Shown here: positions 31,369 to 43,182 of the stretch, one piece after another | Layout: each line of letters begins with the position of its first letter | How positions within the stretch are numbered: the first letter of the stretch is position 1 | From: Malachius bipustulatus | Lineage: Eukaryota > Arthropoda > Insecta > Coleoptera > Melyridae | Length of the DNA stretch: 64,000 bases | Direction: 5' to 3' | NCBI GenBank assembly: GCA_910589415.1 | Contig: OU342634.1 | Location: 3,906,001 to 3,970,000, forward strand | Translations under genes and position numbers: made by a program | The notes under the pieces: generated by a model | The model's database searches: none | Told to the model about the DNA's origin: nothing | Seen by the model: the letters and a program-made list of their open reading frames with translations, nothing else

Positions 31369-33300
31369 AAAGAGATTGAATCTGACTTACGTTCTTTTAC
31401 AATTCTGACATCGCAGGCAAATCATTACGTCCATTAGTCTTATCATGAAGAAATTTTACCTTCACAACTTCACAATACCCAAGTATTTTATTACATCCGT
31501 CTTCCTGAAAAAAATCATTAGGACTCCATTGTTTACATTCTAAATTAATCAATAGTTAATTACAAAAGCAAAATAATTGCATAAAACCCACCTTTCAAAT
31601 CTGAATTTTTATTAAGTATTTAGTTTTTTTATAAAGAAAAAGCTATAGGTAGGTACTGTTATAAAAGGCCTATTAAGTTTATTTAAGTAGTAATAGTTTT
31701 TTTTTTCTCTCATGAAAAATAGTCTTTAGTTTTTGAAAAGTTCTATTGGAACAGAATATTTAGATTTGTTTGGGACAGTAGATTAGAAAATAATGTAATA
31801 ATAAGGTGAAATGTCATAGAATAGTTTTTGTAAAATAATTAGAATAATTAGAATAAGCTAGAGTGTATGGGAGAAATGACAGGCAGAAAATGATAAAAAG
31901 TCACAATTTAGAAGAAATGAACACCAACTCTAGTAGCAGGGAAATTGGCTGTTAGAAGGGGGAAAACATAACATGTCCAAAGAGGATGTTGTGTGTTGTA
32001 CTCCAGAAGAGAAATGAATTTCATAGATGTTGATTGGAAGGAAAATACAAAAATTATCCGCTGTCATAGTGAGAAATAATATGTTGTCAAGCAGATAACA
32101 ATCGAATTTACATAGTTACAAGAAAAACTATAAATAGAAAAACAACGATTATTTGAAGAGATTCCTAAAACACAAATTAATCAGTGTAGACCACTAAATC
32201 ATAACCAAACATCGTGAACATCTAGAAAAAATTTCGAAAATCAAGAATTTGGAAAAGAACAGAGGCCGTAGCTGACTACTAGAAGAAACATATAGGTTAG
32301 AAGGAGAGATTTGGTTAGCTGGTAGCTGACAACTGCATTTGATTTGGATACAGCCGTGCAGAGATTTGGCTAGGAGGTAGCTGACAATTGCAGTTTGATT
32401 TGGGTACAGCCGTGCAGCGATTTGGATTCTGCGATTTTGACATTGAAGATAGAAACGTAGCAGCGAATTGGATATATCCGTGCAGAGATCTATTTTGATA
32501 TTGCTGACACACAAACAGCAAGGCTACTAGAGTTGACTTCAAGCTTTGTTCAACAGCTGATTCCGTGGGTTATTCCTTTCGTTAACCTACGAAGGACTTC
32601 TGTCAAGAAATAAGACAGAAAGTCGGTGACGAAGAAGATTCATCAAGGGAATAGAATAAGGGAACAAACTGTGAGTAATTTTAAGTTATTTTTAAGTTAG
32701 TTGTAGTAAGTGTTATTGTTGGGAAAATTTCTTATTGTAATAAAACCCAAACAAATTTAAATTGAGTTTCAATAGAAGTTTATAGGTTATGAAAATTTTA
32801 AAAAATTTATAAAAAAAAAATACTTGAACTCACTCTGAGTCATAGAGGTCTCATACAGACTAAACTTTTATTAGTTTTTAAAAAAGAAAGGCCCCCTAAA
32901 TAAATAAATTGTTTATGGTAAGAGGGAATCAGAGAGGAAAATAAATTTTCAAAAAAGAGTAGAGAAAGCACAGTCCCTGCGAACCATAACAGTACTTATA
33001 ATATAATTTTCCAAAAAAAAAAGAACAAAATTTTTTTATACTTCATTAAACTTCTTAATTCACGAGGCGCGTTTTTATTTACCACTTTTAAGCAAAAGTT
33101 ATTTATTCCTGGGAAAATACTGTGCGGGTAGAAGACTGACCGACTGAAGAAGAGAAATCTTGCGCCTTGCGCGCCAACAGCGTGTTCAGAACTTCAGAGT
33201 GCATCAGAAAGAATCGGATAGAAAATGTGAGACTTTAAAAGAGATAAACTATTGTGACAGGCCGCCCTGGGGCTTGGGGAAAACTTACGTAAGTCGGCGG
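31369..33300. other. No gene recognised; AT-rich DNA with one short tandem repeat
   Basis: No domain-bearing frame. ORFs at 32194-32542 translate the tandem repeat at 32310-32475. Runs of A/T occur at about 31690 and 33010. Confidence 0.45.
32310..32475. repeat. ~64-bp tandem repeat, about 2.5 copies
   Basis: GGTAGCTGACAAYTGCA then TTTGATTTGGRTACAGCCGT and GCAGAGATTTGG recur at about 32320 and 32387, with a partial copy near 32445 (GGATATATCCGTGCAGAGAT). Confidence 0.75.
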
Positions 33301-33715
33301 AAATTCTTCTCGGGCGCCAGATTTTTGTGAGGGTTTACTCCCTGGGGAAAGTTCTCGCAGCGTTTTCCCTGTGCCTGATGCACAATGGTACTTTCTTAGT
33401 ACCCCTGTCCCTAGGGTAGCTCGTGGAGAAAGGAAAATGCCAGGGGTCGGCTCAAGTTATCACCAGATTAAAGGAACTAGTCAGGGCGATGTTCTTTACG
33501 CACCTACCTGGTAGACTGGCACGTTCACGGAGCTAAGATGTCGGCGAGATAACGGGGGATTGATATAGAACACGACTCAAAATTAAACAAGTTTATTTAA
33601 ATTGACAGCAAAGTAAAACACAGTGCAAACTCCTTCGAAATAAATCGGAAGCTGGTAGGTACTTACGTGAACGAATAATAATAAAATATTATAAAAAATT
33701 ACATACGGGTCATAG

Positions 33716-33878
33716 GTCCATATTCATCAATAAATATAACCCCTGGGGTTATATTTTGGAACATGTCATTGGTTTAAAATTCGTAGCGTTCGTAGGGTTT
33801 GAGCATTAGACCAATCAGCTGTCAGAAAATTCAAAATATAACCCCAGAGCTATATTTTGAAGTTTGATGAATACGGAC
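33716..33878. mobile_element. 163-bp MITE with near-palindromic ends
   Basis: The left end GTCCATATTCATCAA and the right end TTGATGAATACGGAC are inverted with one mismatch. The left arm includes AAATATAACCCC-T-GGGGTTATATTT, a perfect palindrome around one base, and the right arm has a related AATATAACCCCAGAGCTATA. It is non-coding. Confidence 0.75.
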
Positions 33879-34757
33879 AATAGGGGTATAAATAAAACAC
33901 AGATCAGTCTTTATTATGGGTGCGCTGCCAGTCCAAAAAATGCAATTAAATAAAATAACAAATAACTCGATGATCGAAATAAATTAAGTAGGTACCTACC
34001 AGTATGAGATCGGAACGAGCGACTGGTAAACTCCCTGAGCGGCGGTGGTACGTCGAATTAAGAACAGCAAACAAGGCAGAAAAGCCGGCGAGCCGTGTGT
34101 GCGTGTAGGAGCGTGTGTTGTATGTGTGCCTGAATCTGGGGCCAGGCTCCAAGAACACCGGGTCACTTCCGTGTGCAACGGGCTCGGGTTAACTTCCCAC
34201 CGAGCGTCCGGGGCCGGAGAATCACCGCACCCAAGCAAAGAACGGTGGGTAGGAAACCGCAACTCCCCCGGAAGGTCGTTGTACAGGAACCGGCCAACAG
34301 AAAGAGGACTTTTAAGTTCAAGTGGGTTGTCGTAAATGAATGCGGGGCGTAAGGCTCGGCTTTATTACAATTATGAACGTACCTTATTGTTTCTGCGAAG
34401 TGGTACGGTATCGGACGGTTCGGTGACGTCGCGGTCTAGACACTGCACGGGGAACACGGTGAAACAACGGACGGCGAGACACAACACCGCAAGGAAACTA
34501 TCCACAGACTCTATCTAAATAACTCACGACTACTACTAGTCAATCTAATAATTCCCTATAACTACACTGGTCACAACCCTCAAAATTTGCTCAAACTGCG
34601 GACGGATGCGAAGTAATAAATTCAGAACTAAATCTCGACTAAGTACTACAACACAAGTTACGGACACATCAGTAATCCGGAAACGATCCGGTAAAGACGA
34701 AGGAGTGAACGAGAAAATAAGTGACGACCAAGTGAGCCATCTCGGAGGGCTCTGCTA

Positions 34758-34766
34758 CCTTTTATA
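34758..34766 (-). promoter_or_regulatory. TATA box candidate of the inverted long LTR
   Basis: TATAAAAGG on the minus strand, about 610 bp from the LTR start. It is the stronger of the two TATA candidates in this LTR family. Confidence 0.45.
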
Positions 34767-35377
34767 ATAAATGATGACAACATCCATGTCCAAATGGCTA
34801 ATCGGCGCGTTTTCATTGGTTGTAATTGAGAAAATAATTTCTAGAAATAATAATAAACGTCGATACGAAGTTGACTTTTTGCGGGATGCAAAAACTGCAA
34901 TCGCCTGATTTGTATGAAATATTTACCTCTGGTTTGTATTTATTTCGCTTGTTTACGGACGCAAAAAATCTATTGGATGAAAATTCCCATCGCTTCTAAA
35001 GAATAAAAATAATGCTTTATTGAATTAAATGAAATCAGAAAACAGAAATGTTATTATAAATTTAATAATTCCTGCCGCGACTTCACGGCGTAGGTAGGTA
35101 GGTAGATAATCGGCTATCGCAAGCGATAAGTTCGTGACACCAGGCAAGCTGGGTTCCCTGAAATTCAACGACCGGATAAAACCTTTCCTATTCGACTTCT
35201 ATTTATTAAATAATCTATCACTTATTGCACCCGATTTTACTTAAGAGAAACTTTAGAAATACTGACAGGAAATATCTATGATTCTAAGCCTGAAATTACC
35301 TATCTCTTACTAATTCGAAAAGGAGAAAACCATGATGGTGCCTAGTAAAACGGAGCAATTTTCATTGCTTCGTTACA

Positions 35378-36640
35378 CTATTTAAAATTCAGGGCCTCTT
35401 GTTAGGGGCTCTTTGCCTTTCTCTCACTTGCAATTATTGCACTTGGTTTATATTACCTATTATTTTTAAATACCTATTATTTTTAAATAAGTAATTAGGT
35501 CGATTCTACCAAAGACGGACGTCGAATTTACATATTTCAATAATATCGCCTCAACTTCATAGTCATAATTCCCAAATTCGTCGCTAAAATTTACGTAATA
35601 TCTACTCTCATTTTGATCTTCGTCACGTAAATTCGAGGCAAACTTCACGCAATTTAGGTTAGGTGAATTAGATTAGTATAACCTACCATAGAATTGTGTA
35701 TTACTCATGTTTCGGTTTATTTGGGGGGGAGTTACTTATTGTGTTTTGTTTTGTAAGTTACTTAATTACCTACTGTATTCCATGGACTTTTTGCCCTTAA
35801 GGAGCATTTTTGATTGTTTAACATAGACCTGTTTTCAGGCAATTATTTTGTAGTTCAAATATTAAAAGAAAGGTTAAGTAGAGGAGCGAAAGCTAGACTT
35901 CGCCTTTGTATTGATAAGTATTGTCTATTGCAATACTAAGTTAAAACAAAGACACTTTTTTATTATTATTATTATATACCTAAATAATATTCAATTCTAC
36001 TTCAGCTTACTTCATGCTTTATTCATGCTTCATGCTTTTGCTTTACTTTTACCTATCGAATTCAAAATATGTCATTTGGACTTTGGAGAGCTCCCCACCT
36101 TTAGTCATGCTTCTTTTCATCCACTCATCATGCATCTCTCAACTCACTAGCTAAAAATAGCTGCTTACCTTTAGGAATAACCTCAGAATAATCTTTATTA
36201 TCTTCTCACAACTCTATTCAACATGGCAATAGCTGCTTACCTTTGGGAATAATTTTTATTGCAGTGCATCAACTTCGAAAGTTGCAAACTTTAATTTTGG
36301 TTGATTTTTGTAGGCTGTTTCTCATAAAAGACCACTGCTTCACCCCTCGTTATGATTTTTCCTCAGAAAACCAGCTGGATATCAATCCAAGACGTTAATA
36401 CTTAATACTCAGTGTTTTCTTGCAAGATTTCTTGAGCTTCCTTTTTCCGACAGCTCGTCCAAGTCTTGATCATGTTAAATTTATTTCATCGGACATTTGC
36501 CAAAATTTACTTTATTTTTCTTCACTTTTACCACGAAAAGGTTATACATCAACTGAGATTTGTCTGTATTATAAACACATCGGTACTTCGTATTACAGCT
36601 CAAAATTCGTTAGTTTTAGGTTCGGACCACTTCTGACAAC
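35378..36640. other. No gene recognised
   Basis: AT-rich. The 60-codon frame at 35466-35648 (RDEDQNESRYYVNFSDEFGN) is acidic and has no recognised domain. AGCTGCTTACCTTTRGGAAT occurs at about 36160 and 36230, a short duplication. Confidence 0.45.
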
Positions 36641-36952
36641 TGTTGTAGACTAATTTGTAGAGGCACAGGGAAACACCGTATTTCTAGAACTATTTTTATT
36701 CAACTCTAATCTCGTAACACTTCGTAATTGATTATTATTAGAATATATAAGAATACATTAAGTAGCAGCCCGGAGCGTTTCCATTCCCTCAGTGTTCTCG
36801 CTCGCGTTGGACACCGTCCGAGCTCGTTCGACGTCTCCCCTCCACGGCTGCTTGCAGACGGTCGGTGGTTCCCCGTTGAAACTCACCGACAGACCACCGT
36901 ACTGTCGACGGCGGAAGCAGCCAAGGACAGCTACCGTAGAGGTGGTTCCACA
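36641..36952 (-). mobile_element. Solo LTR of the gypsy family (312 bp)
   Basis: Nearly identical to the LTR at 17227-17534: TGTTGTAGACTAATTTGTAG to CCACA on the plus strand, with a 5-bp insertion (ATATA) near 36745 and scattered substitutions. No gypsy internal sequence adjoins it. I found no clear target duplication, so it may be a recombined or rearranged LTR. Confidence 0.8.
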
Positions 36953-37882
36953 TACCCTAGCGTGACTTCTAAAAATCCCTAGAAATCTCAAGGAAAATCG
37001 GGTGTATTTTTTGTTGCATATTCTTGTGAATGTTGTAGCAAGTTTACTGAAATACAAGGCAAATTCATTTTCTCTGGTATATTTTTGGTTGCATAAGTTA
37101 GTTTACAAGCAAGTTTATTGAAATAAACGAATTCAGTTTGTCTCTTGAAACTGTATTGCATGTATACAGGTTGATCCCGAAATGACGGACACGGTATACA
37201 GGGTGTTGTAGAGGATGTTCAGAAAGACTGTAAATTTAAAACAAAAATGGTTTCTTAGGCTTCGTTACCGAGATATAATAATAATAATAATAACATCATT
37301 TATTCGACCACGGGAGCTTACAAGTTTACTATAATACCTATCCACAATAAACCCATACGATCATCGGTCTTGTCAGACACACTAATATACAAGTGCAAGA
37401 TACAACTAGATACAAGTAGGGTAAATGCGCCAGTAGTCAGCCACTTTCAGTATAATTTAATTTCGGCGTTAAGTTAATAAAACTAGGATTGTAAATGTAA
37501 GAGCAATTTTATTTTTAAGTATGACCTGACTAATTTATTTTTTGAATTTTTAACAATTTTACAATGTAGGTTTAAATGTGTAAACACAATAAACAAATTT
37601 GCAGAAAAATCCCTAAAAGTCCTATATTCAGCCACCAAAAACCTTATGTCAGCCAGCACTGATCCGGTTGTCAGCCACAATTCAAGAAAGTAGGTAGTTA
37701 GTTGGGAAATAGGTACCTACCTAGGTAGGTTAAGCAATAAATTCGTATCTATACCTACCCGCTTAGATATAAAACGTTTTTCAAGAACTTTTTAATTATT
37801 AATAGGTAAAGTGAAACATTTATTAAAATATTCAAGCAATCAATATCAATACCTCTAGGTACATGACATTACATTAGATATT

Positions 37883-38677
37883 TTATTTCTCGTTCTTTTT
37901 TCTTACACAAGCCGAGCAAACAAATTCTTTCTCCAGAATGTCATCGTAATTACATCCTTGAAAGCTTGAACATTCTAAATGGTACCATTTAGAACAAGTG
38001 TCACATCCTATATTTTTAAAGTTATTATCCGTGTCGCTATCCAGATAAAAATCACAGACTGCACATTTTCCTTCAGTTTAGTGACTTTCAACTGCTCATC
38101 CATTGTAGGTGTACTTTTGGTGCTATTGCTGTCAAAAAGCTAGTTTTCATAGTTTTCTTGTTTATCTTTACAAGGTTTTTCCGCTCATTTGAAGCTGATG
38201 AAGTGGTCGCAACATTCTGATTAGCATCATCGCTGTTCTGTCCTTCTTTAAAGCAGTTTGATTTTTTTGCTTAGCACGTTCTGGCCTCTTTTGTTTTCTG
38301 TTTTCTTTTTCTCTTTCAGCTTTCTGTTTGATCTCCAATTTTTGTTGCATCCGAAGAATTTGCAGCTGGTAGTCGATTCTGAATTTTTCTCTTTCCTTTT
38401 GTCAGGATAGGAGCTGGAAAAATAGATGATTTTGGATAGTGTCCTTGTTTTTATTTACTTCTAACACATTCTCTGTAGTACAAATTGGTATAGTAATATT
38501 CTGCAAAATCCGTATTTTGGTATTTAATGTTCTCAACCCGGTTTCATTTATATTTTGGTTAGTTCCAGTTGAAGATCTCATTATTTTGTTTGGTTGAAGG
38601 TAATTTGTTTCAGATTCTTCATATATATTTTTTTTTGGTTTAACCACCGTTTTTTGTTCAACAGGGTTAATCTTATC
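37883..38677 (-). pseudogene. Downstream part of the pogo-type protein: coiled coil and PHD finger
   Basis: After the 193-aa ORF stops, the same frame stays open through 38647-38402 and 38350-38168. Only two stop codons interrupt it (at about 38678 and 38402). The second block is a charged coiled coil (QQKLEIKQKAEREKENRKQK). Further on, in another frame, a PHD-type finger appears (about 38065-37883: CAVCDFYLDS, CDTCSKWYHLEC, CSACVRKK). HTH, DDE_1, coil, PHD is a known order in insect pogo-like transposases. Here the ~170-aa DDE_1 core is absent. Confidence 0.7.
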
Positions 38678-39259
38678 TTAACCTGTATCCTCATTATCTA
38701 TCTTAGTTATTGTAGTATTATTTTGAGGTTCACTTTCCTTTGAGTTGATGTTATACAGTTCAGGCTCAATTTCTTTGAGAAATTGTTCTAATTCGCGGAA
38801 CCATTTCCTTATCGATTCTTCTGTTATTATGCTTCTTGCTTTTGTAAGTCCTTCAGTTTCGCGTAAAGCTAGGGTTGAATGTCTTTTAATAAAACCTCGA
38901 TACCATTTTTCTCCTGGTCTGTTGTGTTTAAATGGAGTTGTCATGCCTTTTGCTGCAACTATTTTTTGAACACTATTAAATAAATTATTTTTCTTCTGTG
39001 GAAACCCACATTTTGCCAAATCAAATAACCATTTTTCCAAATCAGATTCTTCACTGGTTGACAAAATTGTATCAGGACCCATTTTACGGGGGGCCTCCTT
39101 AACGCGACCATGAAGTCTATCTTGTATGGTACCACGCGGTACACCGTATGTCCGGCTTGCTTCCCTGATGCCCATGTTATCTTCACGAATTGCTTGCAAA
39201 GCTTTAGAAAGTGCTTCTTCAGGATACTTATGAACTGCATGACTCTTGTAGCGTCCCAT
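38678..39259 (-). CDS. pogo/CENP-B-type DNA-binding protein, 193 aa, no catalytic domain
   Basis: The N-terminus is a pipsqueak-type helix-turn-helix (about residues 10-52: YPEEALSKALQAIREDN, REASRTYGVPRGTIQDRL). A CENP-B/Tc5-type HTH follows (about 70-150: SEESDLEKWLFDLAKCGFP, GEKWYRGFIKRH, LRETEGLTKARS). These would bind the element's ends. The frame stops after an acidic tail, well before a DDE domain. As it stands it could only bind DNA, for example as a competitor of a full transposase; that role is inference. It starts MGRYKSHAVHKYPEE, a normal start for the family. Confidence 0.8.
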   Translation of the reverse strand: MGRYKSHAVHKYPEEALSKALQAIREDNMGIREASRTYGVPRGTIQDRLHGRVKEAPRKMGPDTILSTSEESDLEKWLFDLAKCGFPQKKNNLFNSVQKIVAAKGMTTPFKHNRPGEKWYRGFIKRHSTLALRETEGLTKARSIITEESIRKWFRELEQFLKEIEPELYNINSKESEPQNNTTITKIDNEDTG

Positions 39260-40058
39260 TATCCTTAAGACTTAAAAATTAAATTACACTTAGGACGGCT
39301 GAATACTGAACGTGCGGTGTCATAAAGTCATCCACCTGAAAATACTACACTGTAAGGTGGCTGACTACTAAACGTATACTGTCCTGATGTCAGCCAGTTA
39401 AGCAAGCTTTCAATAAAAGGTGGCTGACTACTGGATAAATAAGCTATAACCACCATTTCTTGTATGTGAAAAGCAAGTGCATAAACGTCTCTAATTTCAG
39501 AGTAAATATGGTTTAAAATTGGATATTTGGTGACTTACCCAGTAGTCAGCCATCTGGCTGGCAATTGGTATTTTAATGGTTTGTGCAACCTTTTCTCAGC
39601 CACCACAAATACATGGAAACAAACTATTTTAGCCTCAATAACTTGCAAAAAAAAGTTAGTATAATATATAATTAATGTTAGAAAACACTTACTTTATCAC
39701 AGGGATGTATAATAACTTCTTCCTGACTTATTATTAAATAGTCTGAACTCAAGCCAAATAACAAGATTCTCGTACTAAATCTCAGCCACTGTAAGGCAGC
39801 ACACTAACAAGTTCACACAAAGTAAACTTTTTAGGATATAATACGTAAAATTTTACAGATGTGGCGGGAAATGTGGCTGAATATTATACAAGCAAATAAT
39901 GAACAAATTATTGAGTGGGTACTCTATTACAATGCTTTTTAACCACAAGTGGCTGACTACTAGACCTGGCTGGAGTTAGGCACATTTACCCTATGAAATA
40001 CTAAATTCTATCAAAAGGCAAAATATACAACATTTAAACAATGGGATACCATCACGGA

Positions 40059-41426
40059 TTACTCATTTAAAAATTCATCGTAAGAGTAGTATGCTTTTTT
40101 GACCAAGTAGCTGTATAACTTGTTTTTGAACAAGCTAAAATTTCCATCATTACCATTAGTTCTGATATACTTATTAAAGCATTCAATGCCTCTATAGACA
40201 TGTGAGTTCTGACCAATAGAGAGTCTTGAAAATTGCTGATGCAGTTCATTACACCTTCGCGTGTTGTGTTCATGGAGTTGCCTATTCTCACTCTGTGTCC
40301 ATCCCTGCCTCTTAATGTGAAGTATCAATAAATATATATACAGGGACGGAGCTGTAAGTATATTAAAAGCAATGAAAAAAGGTCTACAAGAAGTCATTCT
40401 TGAAATGCCAGCCATAGACCTCAAGATCTTCTTCTGAGCAACAAATACTCTACAGAAACAAGGTGAACATCCCCAAAATATCAACCCATATGAAATTACT
40501 GACTCTGCGAGACCAAAATATACAAATCTCAATACCATATGATCCACAGTATCCTTTATTTGGCGTATCAAAAAACAGACGCCACTCAACTTACTAGAGA
40601 CTTTATTCACTTGGCCTGACCATGTCAATTTACAGTCTATATTTAGACCCAAGAACTTGGTTTCACTAGTATGTTCCAGAGATTGATGATTTAACCTTAC
40701 AAGATAACTGTAATCATTTTTTATATTTTTTGGTAAAAAGGTCATAAGCTGAGATTTGGTAACATTCACAGCCAGGCCGTTTGTGTTACAATAGTTATAA
40801 AACTCACAGGCAGCAATGCTAGATTTTGTTGTTAGGTCCGATTTATCTTTGTTCGACAATAATAAATTTGCATCATCTGCATACAGTATTTTCAACTGTG
40901 GAGTAGGACACGAAAGTGGAAGGCCATTTATAAAAATTAAAAATAAAACAGGGCCAAGTATTGAGCCCCCCTGTGGTACTCCAACCAATACCTTCTCCAC
41001 ATGTGACTCACTTTTACCAATGGTGACTACCTGTTCACGTCCTGTCAAATATGATCGTATCCATTCACCAGGCGAGCCTCTAACACCCATTCTGTAAAGC
41101 TTATCCAGTAGTAATCTGTGGTCAACCGAATCGAAAGCCTTTGACAGATCGAAATAGAGGGCAACATTCAGCTCTTTATTATTCAATGAATAATTATAAA
41201 CGAAATCACAGAGATGTGCTATAGCTGTGTTAGTTGAGTGAGTTCTACGAAAACCGTGTTGACAATTACTAATAAGTTTATTTGTTTCAATAAAATCAGT
41301 CAACCTCTTGTTGAGAGCCACTTCAAACACTTTTGTCAGTTGAGACTGTATACAGATGTTTCTGTAATTAATGATCTCATCAATTGCTCCTTTACCCTTA
41401 TACAGGGTGATTGATTGAAACGCCAC
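40059..41426 (-). pseudogene. LINE reverse transcriptase, 5' end replaced
   Basis: Motifs appear in order: YKGKGAIDEIINYRNICI (RT0/1); GFRRTHSTNTA; LYFDLSKAFDSVDHRLL (first catalytic Asp); VGVPQGGSILGPVLFLIFIN; ILYADDANLL (YADD active site); FLGLNIDCKLTW; and a C-terminal region with SYGLIFWGCSPC. The RT core is uninterrupted. The first codons (MAFQSIT) derive from the adjoining TACAGGGTG insertion at 41404, so the ORF start is artificial. The link to the endonuclease domain is missing. There is no RNase H. Confidence 0.88.
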
Positions 41427-42514
41427 ATTAGAAGTTTATGGAGAACGAAAAAAGGTAACGATCTGAAATTTTGGTTATGGCCATAAGGGCACAGGATCCG
41501 TCGAATGAAAATATTTTCAAGATGGCGGCGCTTCCGGAAATACCGGAAGTCGCTATCAACTTTGTTATTTTAAATGGAATGGTACATTTTTTATTGCATT
41601 TTTTGATTCAAAACGTTATTTTAGAGAGACTTTGTCTTGGACTCCCTAGGCGTAAGTCTAGTAATTATTTTTGAGATTTTTGGACTTTTTTGAATTTTTT
41701 TTATAATACAACGTGATGTTTTATATCATCTACTGGCGCCATTTTTAAAGAAAAATTGCTCAAATTTAGGCCATAAGTAAAGGAAGATTTCTAGTTTACA
41801 GTGCAATTTTTATAAGTGACACTTTATGTACAGGGTGTCCAGAATTCGACATTCTTTTATTGCAACTTCAGACTATCAGAAGTCTGTTTTTTCAAATACG
41901 ATGGGACATTTTTTATTTTCGCATCTTATGCGAAACTGAATTTGGCATCAATTTGTATAAGCATTTCCTATACCTATCTGTGATAATTTTTGAGTTATTC
42001 AAGAATTTCGATAAAGTTAAGGGAAATTGTTACATAACATAACATTTTTAAATACCCAGCTTTGGAAATGAAAACAATGGAATGCTAATATTATTATTAA
42101 CTGTCATCCACGTTTATAGCGCCTGTTTGCTTGTATTGTTCAGTGGGATAGTGATTCAAAATGGAAAATCAAGAGTATTCAAACACTGATATTCTGAACT
42201 TATTTTGTATTCATGGAGAATGTAACAAAATTATTCAAAGAACTTGCCGAGTATTTAACGAGAGATATCCAAATTTGGCTGAAATGACCAGATGGAAATT
42301 TCAAAGAATAGAAGCAAATTTTTTGCAATTCGGAAAAGTGAAATCTGTTCGTAGTCGACATAGTCTTGTTACAAGTGATGAAGTGAATGAAATTAACACT
42401 TTGGGATATTTTAATGCCCATCCTCGTAGTTCAATTCGATCGGCAGCGCACGACTTGGGTTTAACGTACTATGCAGTCCAAGCCATATTAAAAAAGCATA
42501 ACATGCAACTGTAA
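41404..42514 (+). mobile_element. Insertion in the LINE: mariner 5' half plus unassigned 425 bp
   Basis: At the left the LINE frame changes to TACAGGGTGATTGATTGAAA at about 41403. A second TACAGGGTGTCCAGAATTCG begins at about 41829 and looks like a mariner-type terminus, 330 bp ahead of the DUF4817 ORF. The right junction with LINE endonuclease sequence is at about 42514, immediately after the last codon of that ORF. The right terminus and catalytic half are absent. Confidence 0.6.
42161..42514 (+). pseudogene. mariner-like transposase N-terminus (DUF4817 type), truncated
   Basis: 117 codons: MENQEYSNTDILNLFCIHGE, then RWKFQRIEANFLQFGKVKS, VTSDEVNEINTLGYFNAHPR, SSIRSAAHDLGL and VQAILKKHNMQL. 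This is the paired helix-turn-helix region found at the start of a large insect family of mariner-like transposases. It stops where the catalytic part should begin. The C-terminal half of a transposase of the same general kind lies at 61809-62300, but the two are 19 kb apart and need not come from one copy. Confidence 0.75.
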
Positions 42515-43138
42515 TGAATGATCCGATAAAAAAGTTTTATATATTTTAGTATCTCTATACTCCATATTTGTAAAAAATGGATCCAGCAGAGTAGAGCTTT
42601 TCCCTGTAATCCGCGTTGGTTCCCTTACAATATTTTCAAGACCGTATGTACTAAGAGTGTCTGTCAGGAGCCTTGACTCCCTGCTATCGCACAATAGATT
42701 TACATTAAGATCACCACACACAATACAATAAATTGCTGATTTGAAATGGCAATGCAACAAGTCATCAAGCTTATTAATAAACAATTCAAAGTCTGACCCA
42801 GGGGGCCTATATAGTGCTATCAGGAGTGCTTCTTTACTTCCTAGGGAAAATTTACATAGATTTATTTCTATGACCCTCTCTAACACATAGCTCCTAAAAT
42901 CCAGAGATCTAATTGATATACCATCCTTTGCAAAGACGGAAACTCCCCCTCGATCACTCTTTGATCTACAAAAATTAGTTACAATGGAATAGTTCCTAAG
43001 ATTTACATATTGAACCTCATAGTCTTTCAACCAGTGTTCAGAAAGACAACAAACATCAACATCATTATCATGTAGGATTTTCTCCAGTTCGTCAGTTTTA
43101 CCTGCAATACCCTGTACATTTAAATGCATTAGTCGCAA
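42488..43138 (-). pseudogene. LINE APE-type endonuclease domain
   Basis: Nicks target DNA for target-primed reverse transcription. Motifs: MHLNVQGIAGKTDELEKIL, CLSEHWL (catalytic Glu), SDRGGVSVFAK, LIALYRPPGSD, CGDLNVNLL (Asp/Asn pair) and LSDHS (catalytic His). All core residues are present. The last residues (LQLHVMLF) come from the neighbouring insertion. Upstream, the join to ORF1 is broken by frameshifts. Confidence 0.88.
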
Positions 43139-43182
43139 ATAACTTTGTTTATTATGGAAAGAGTTGCTATGATTAACACTGG

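Larger units (their letters stand above)
33321..35377 (-). mobile_element. Long LTR (~2.05 kb), second copy, inverted relative to 14312-16412
   Basis: On the minus strand it starts TGTAACGAAGCAATG at 35377. It ends with CTTTCCCCAGGGAGTAAACC and AAAAATC before TGGCGCCCGAGAAG (33320-33307). The first bases form a hairpin (AGCAAT-GAAA-ATTGCT, 35369-35354), analogous in position but different in sequence from the left copy. Similarity to the left LTR is clear in the last ~150 bp and weak elsewhere. A 163-bp MITE lies inside at 33716-33878. No internal genes follow to the left. Confidence 0.7.
37419..39991 (-). mobile_element. pogo-type DNA transposon, internally deleted, TA duplication
   Basis: It has inverted ends: GGGTAAATGCGCCAGTAGTC on the left, and GGGTAAATGTGCC on the complementary right end. 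TA lies on each side (37417-37418, 39992-39993). About a dozen copies of AGTGGCTGACTACT-like words lie inside the ends: left at about 37431, 37626, 37648 and 37671; right at about 39298, 39357, 39395, 39421, 39539, 39596, 39780, 39876 and 39950. The gene inside keeps DNA-binding and PHD parts but no DDE catalytic domain. It is inserted in the LINE 3' UTR. Confidence 0.88.

Noticed and set aside
36641..36952. Target-site duplication around the solo gypsy LTR
   Set aside because: The flanks (ACAAC and TACCC) do not match, so a simple solo-LTR insertion cannot be shown.
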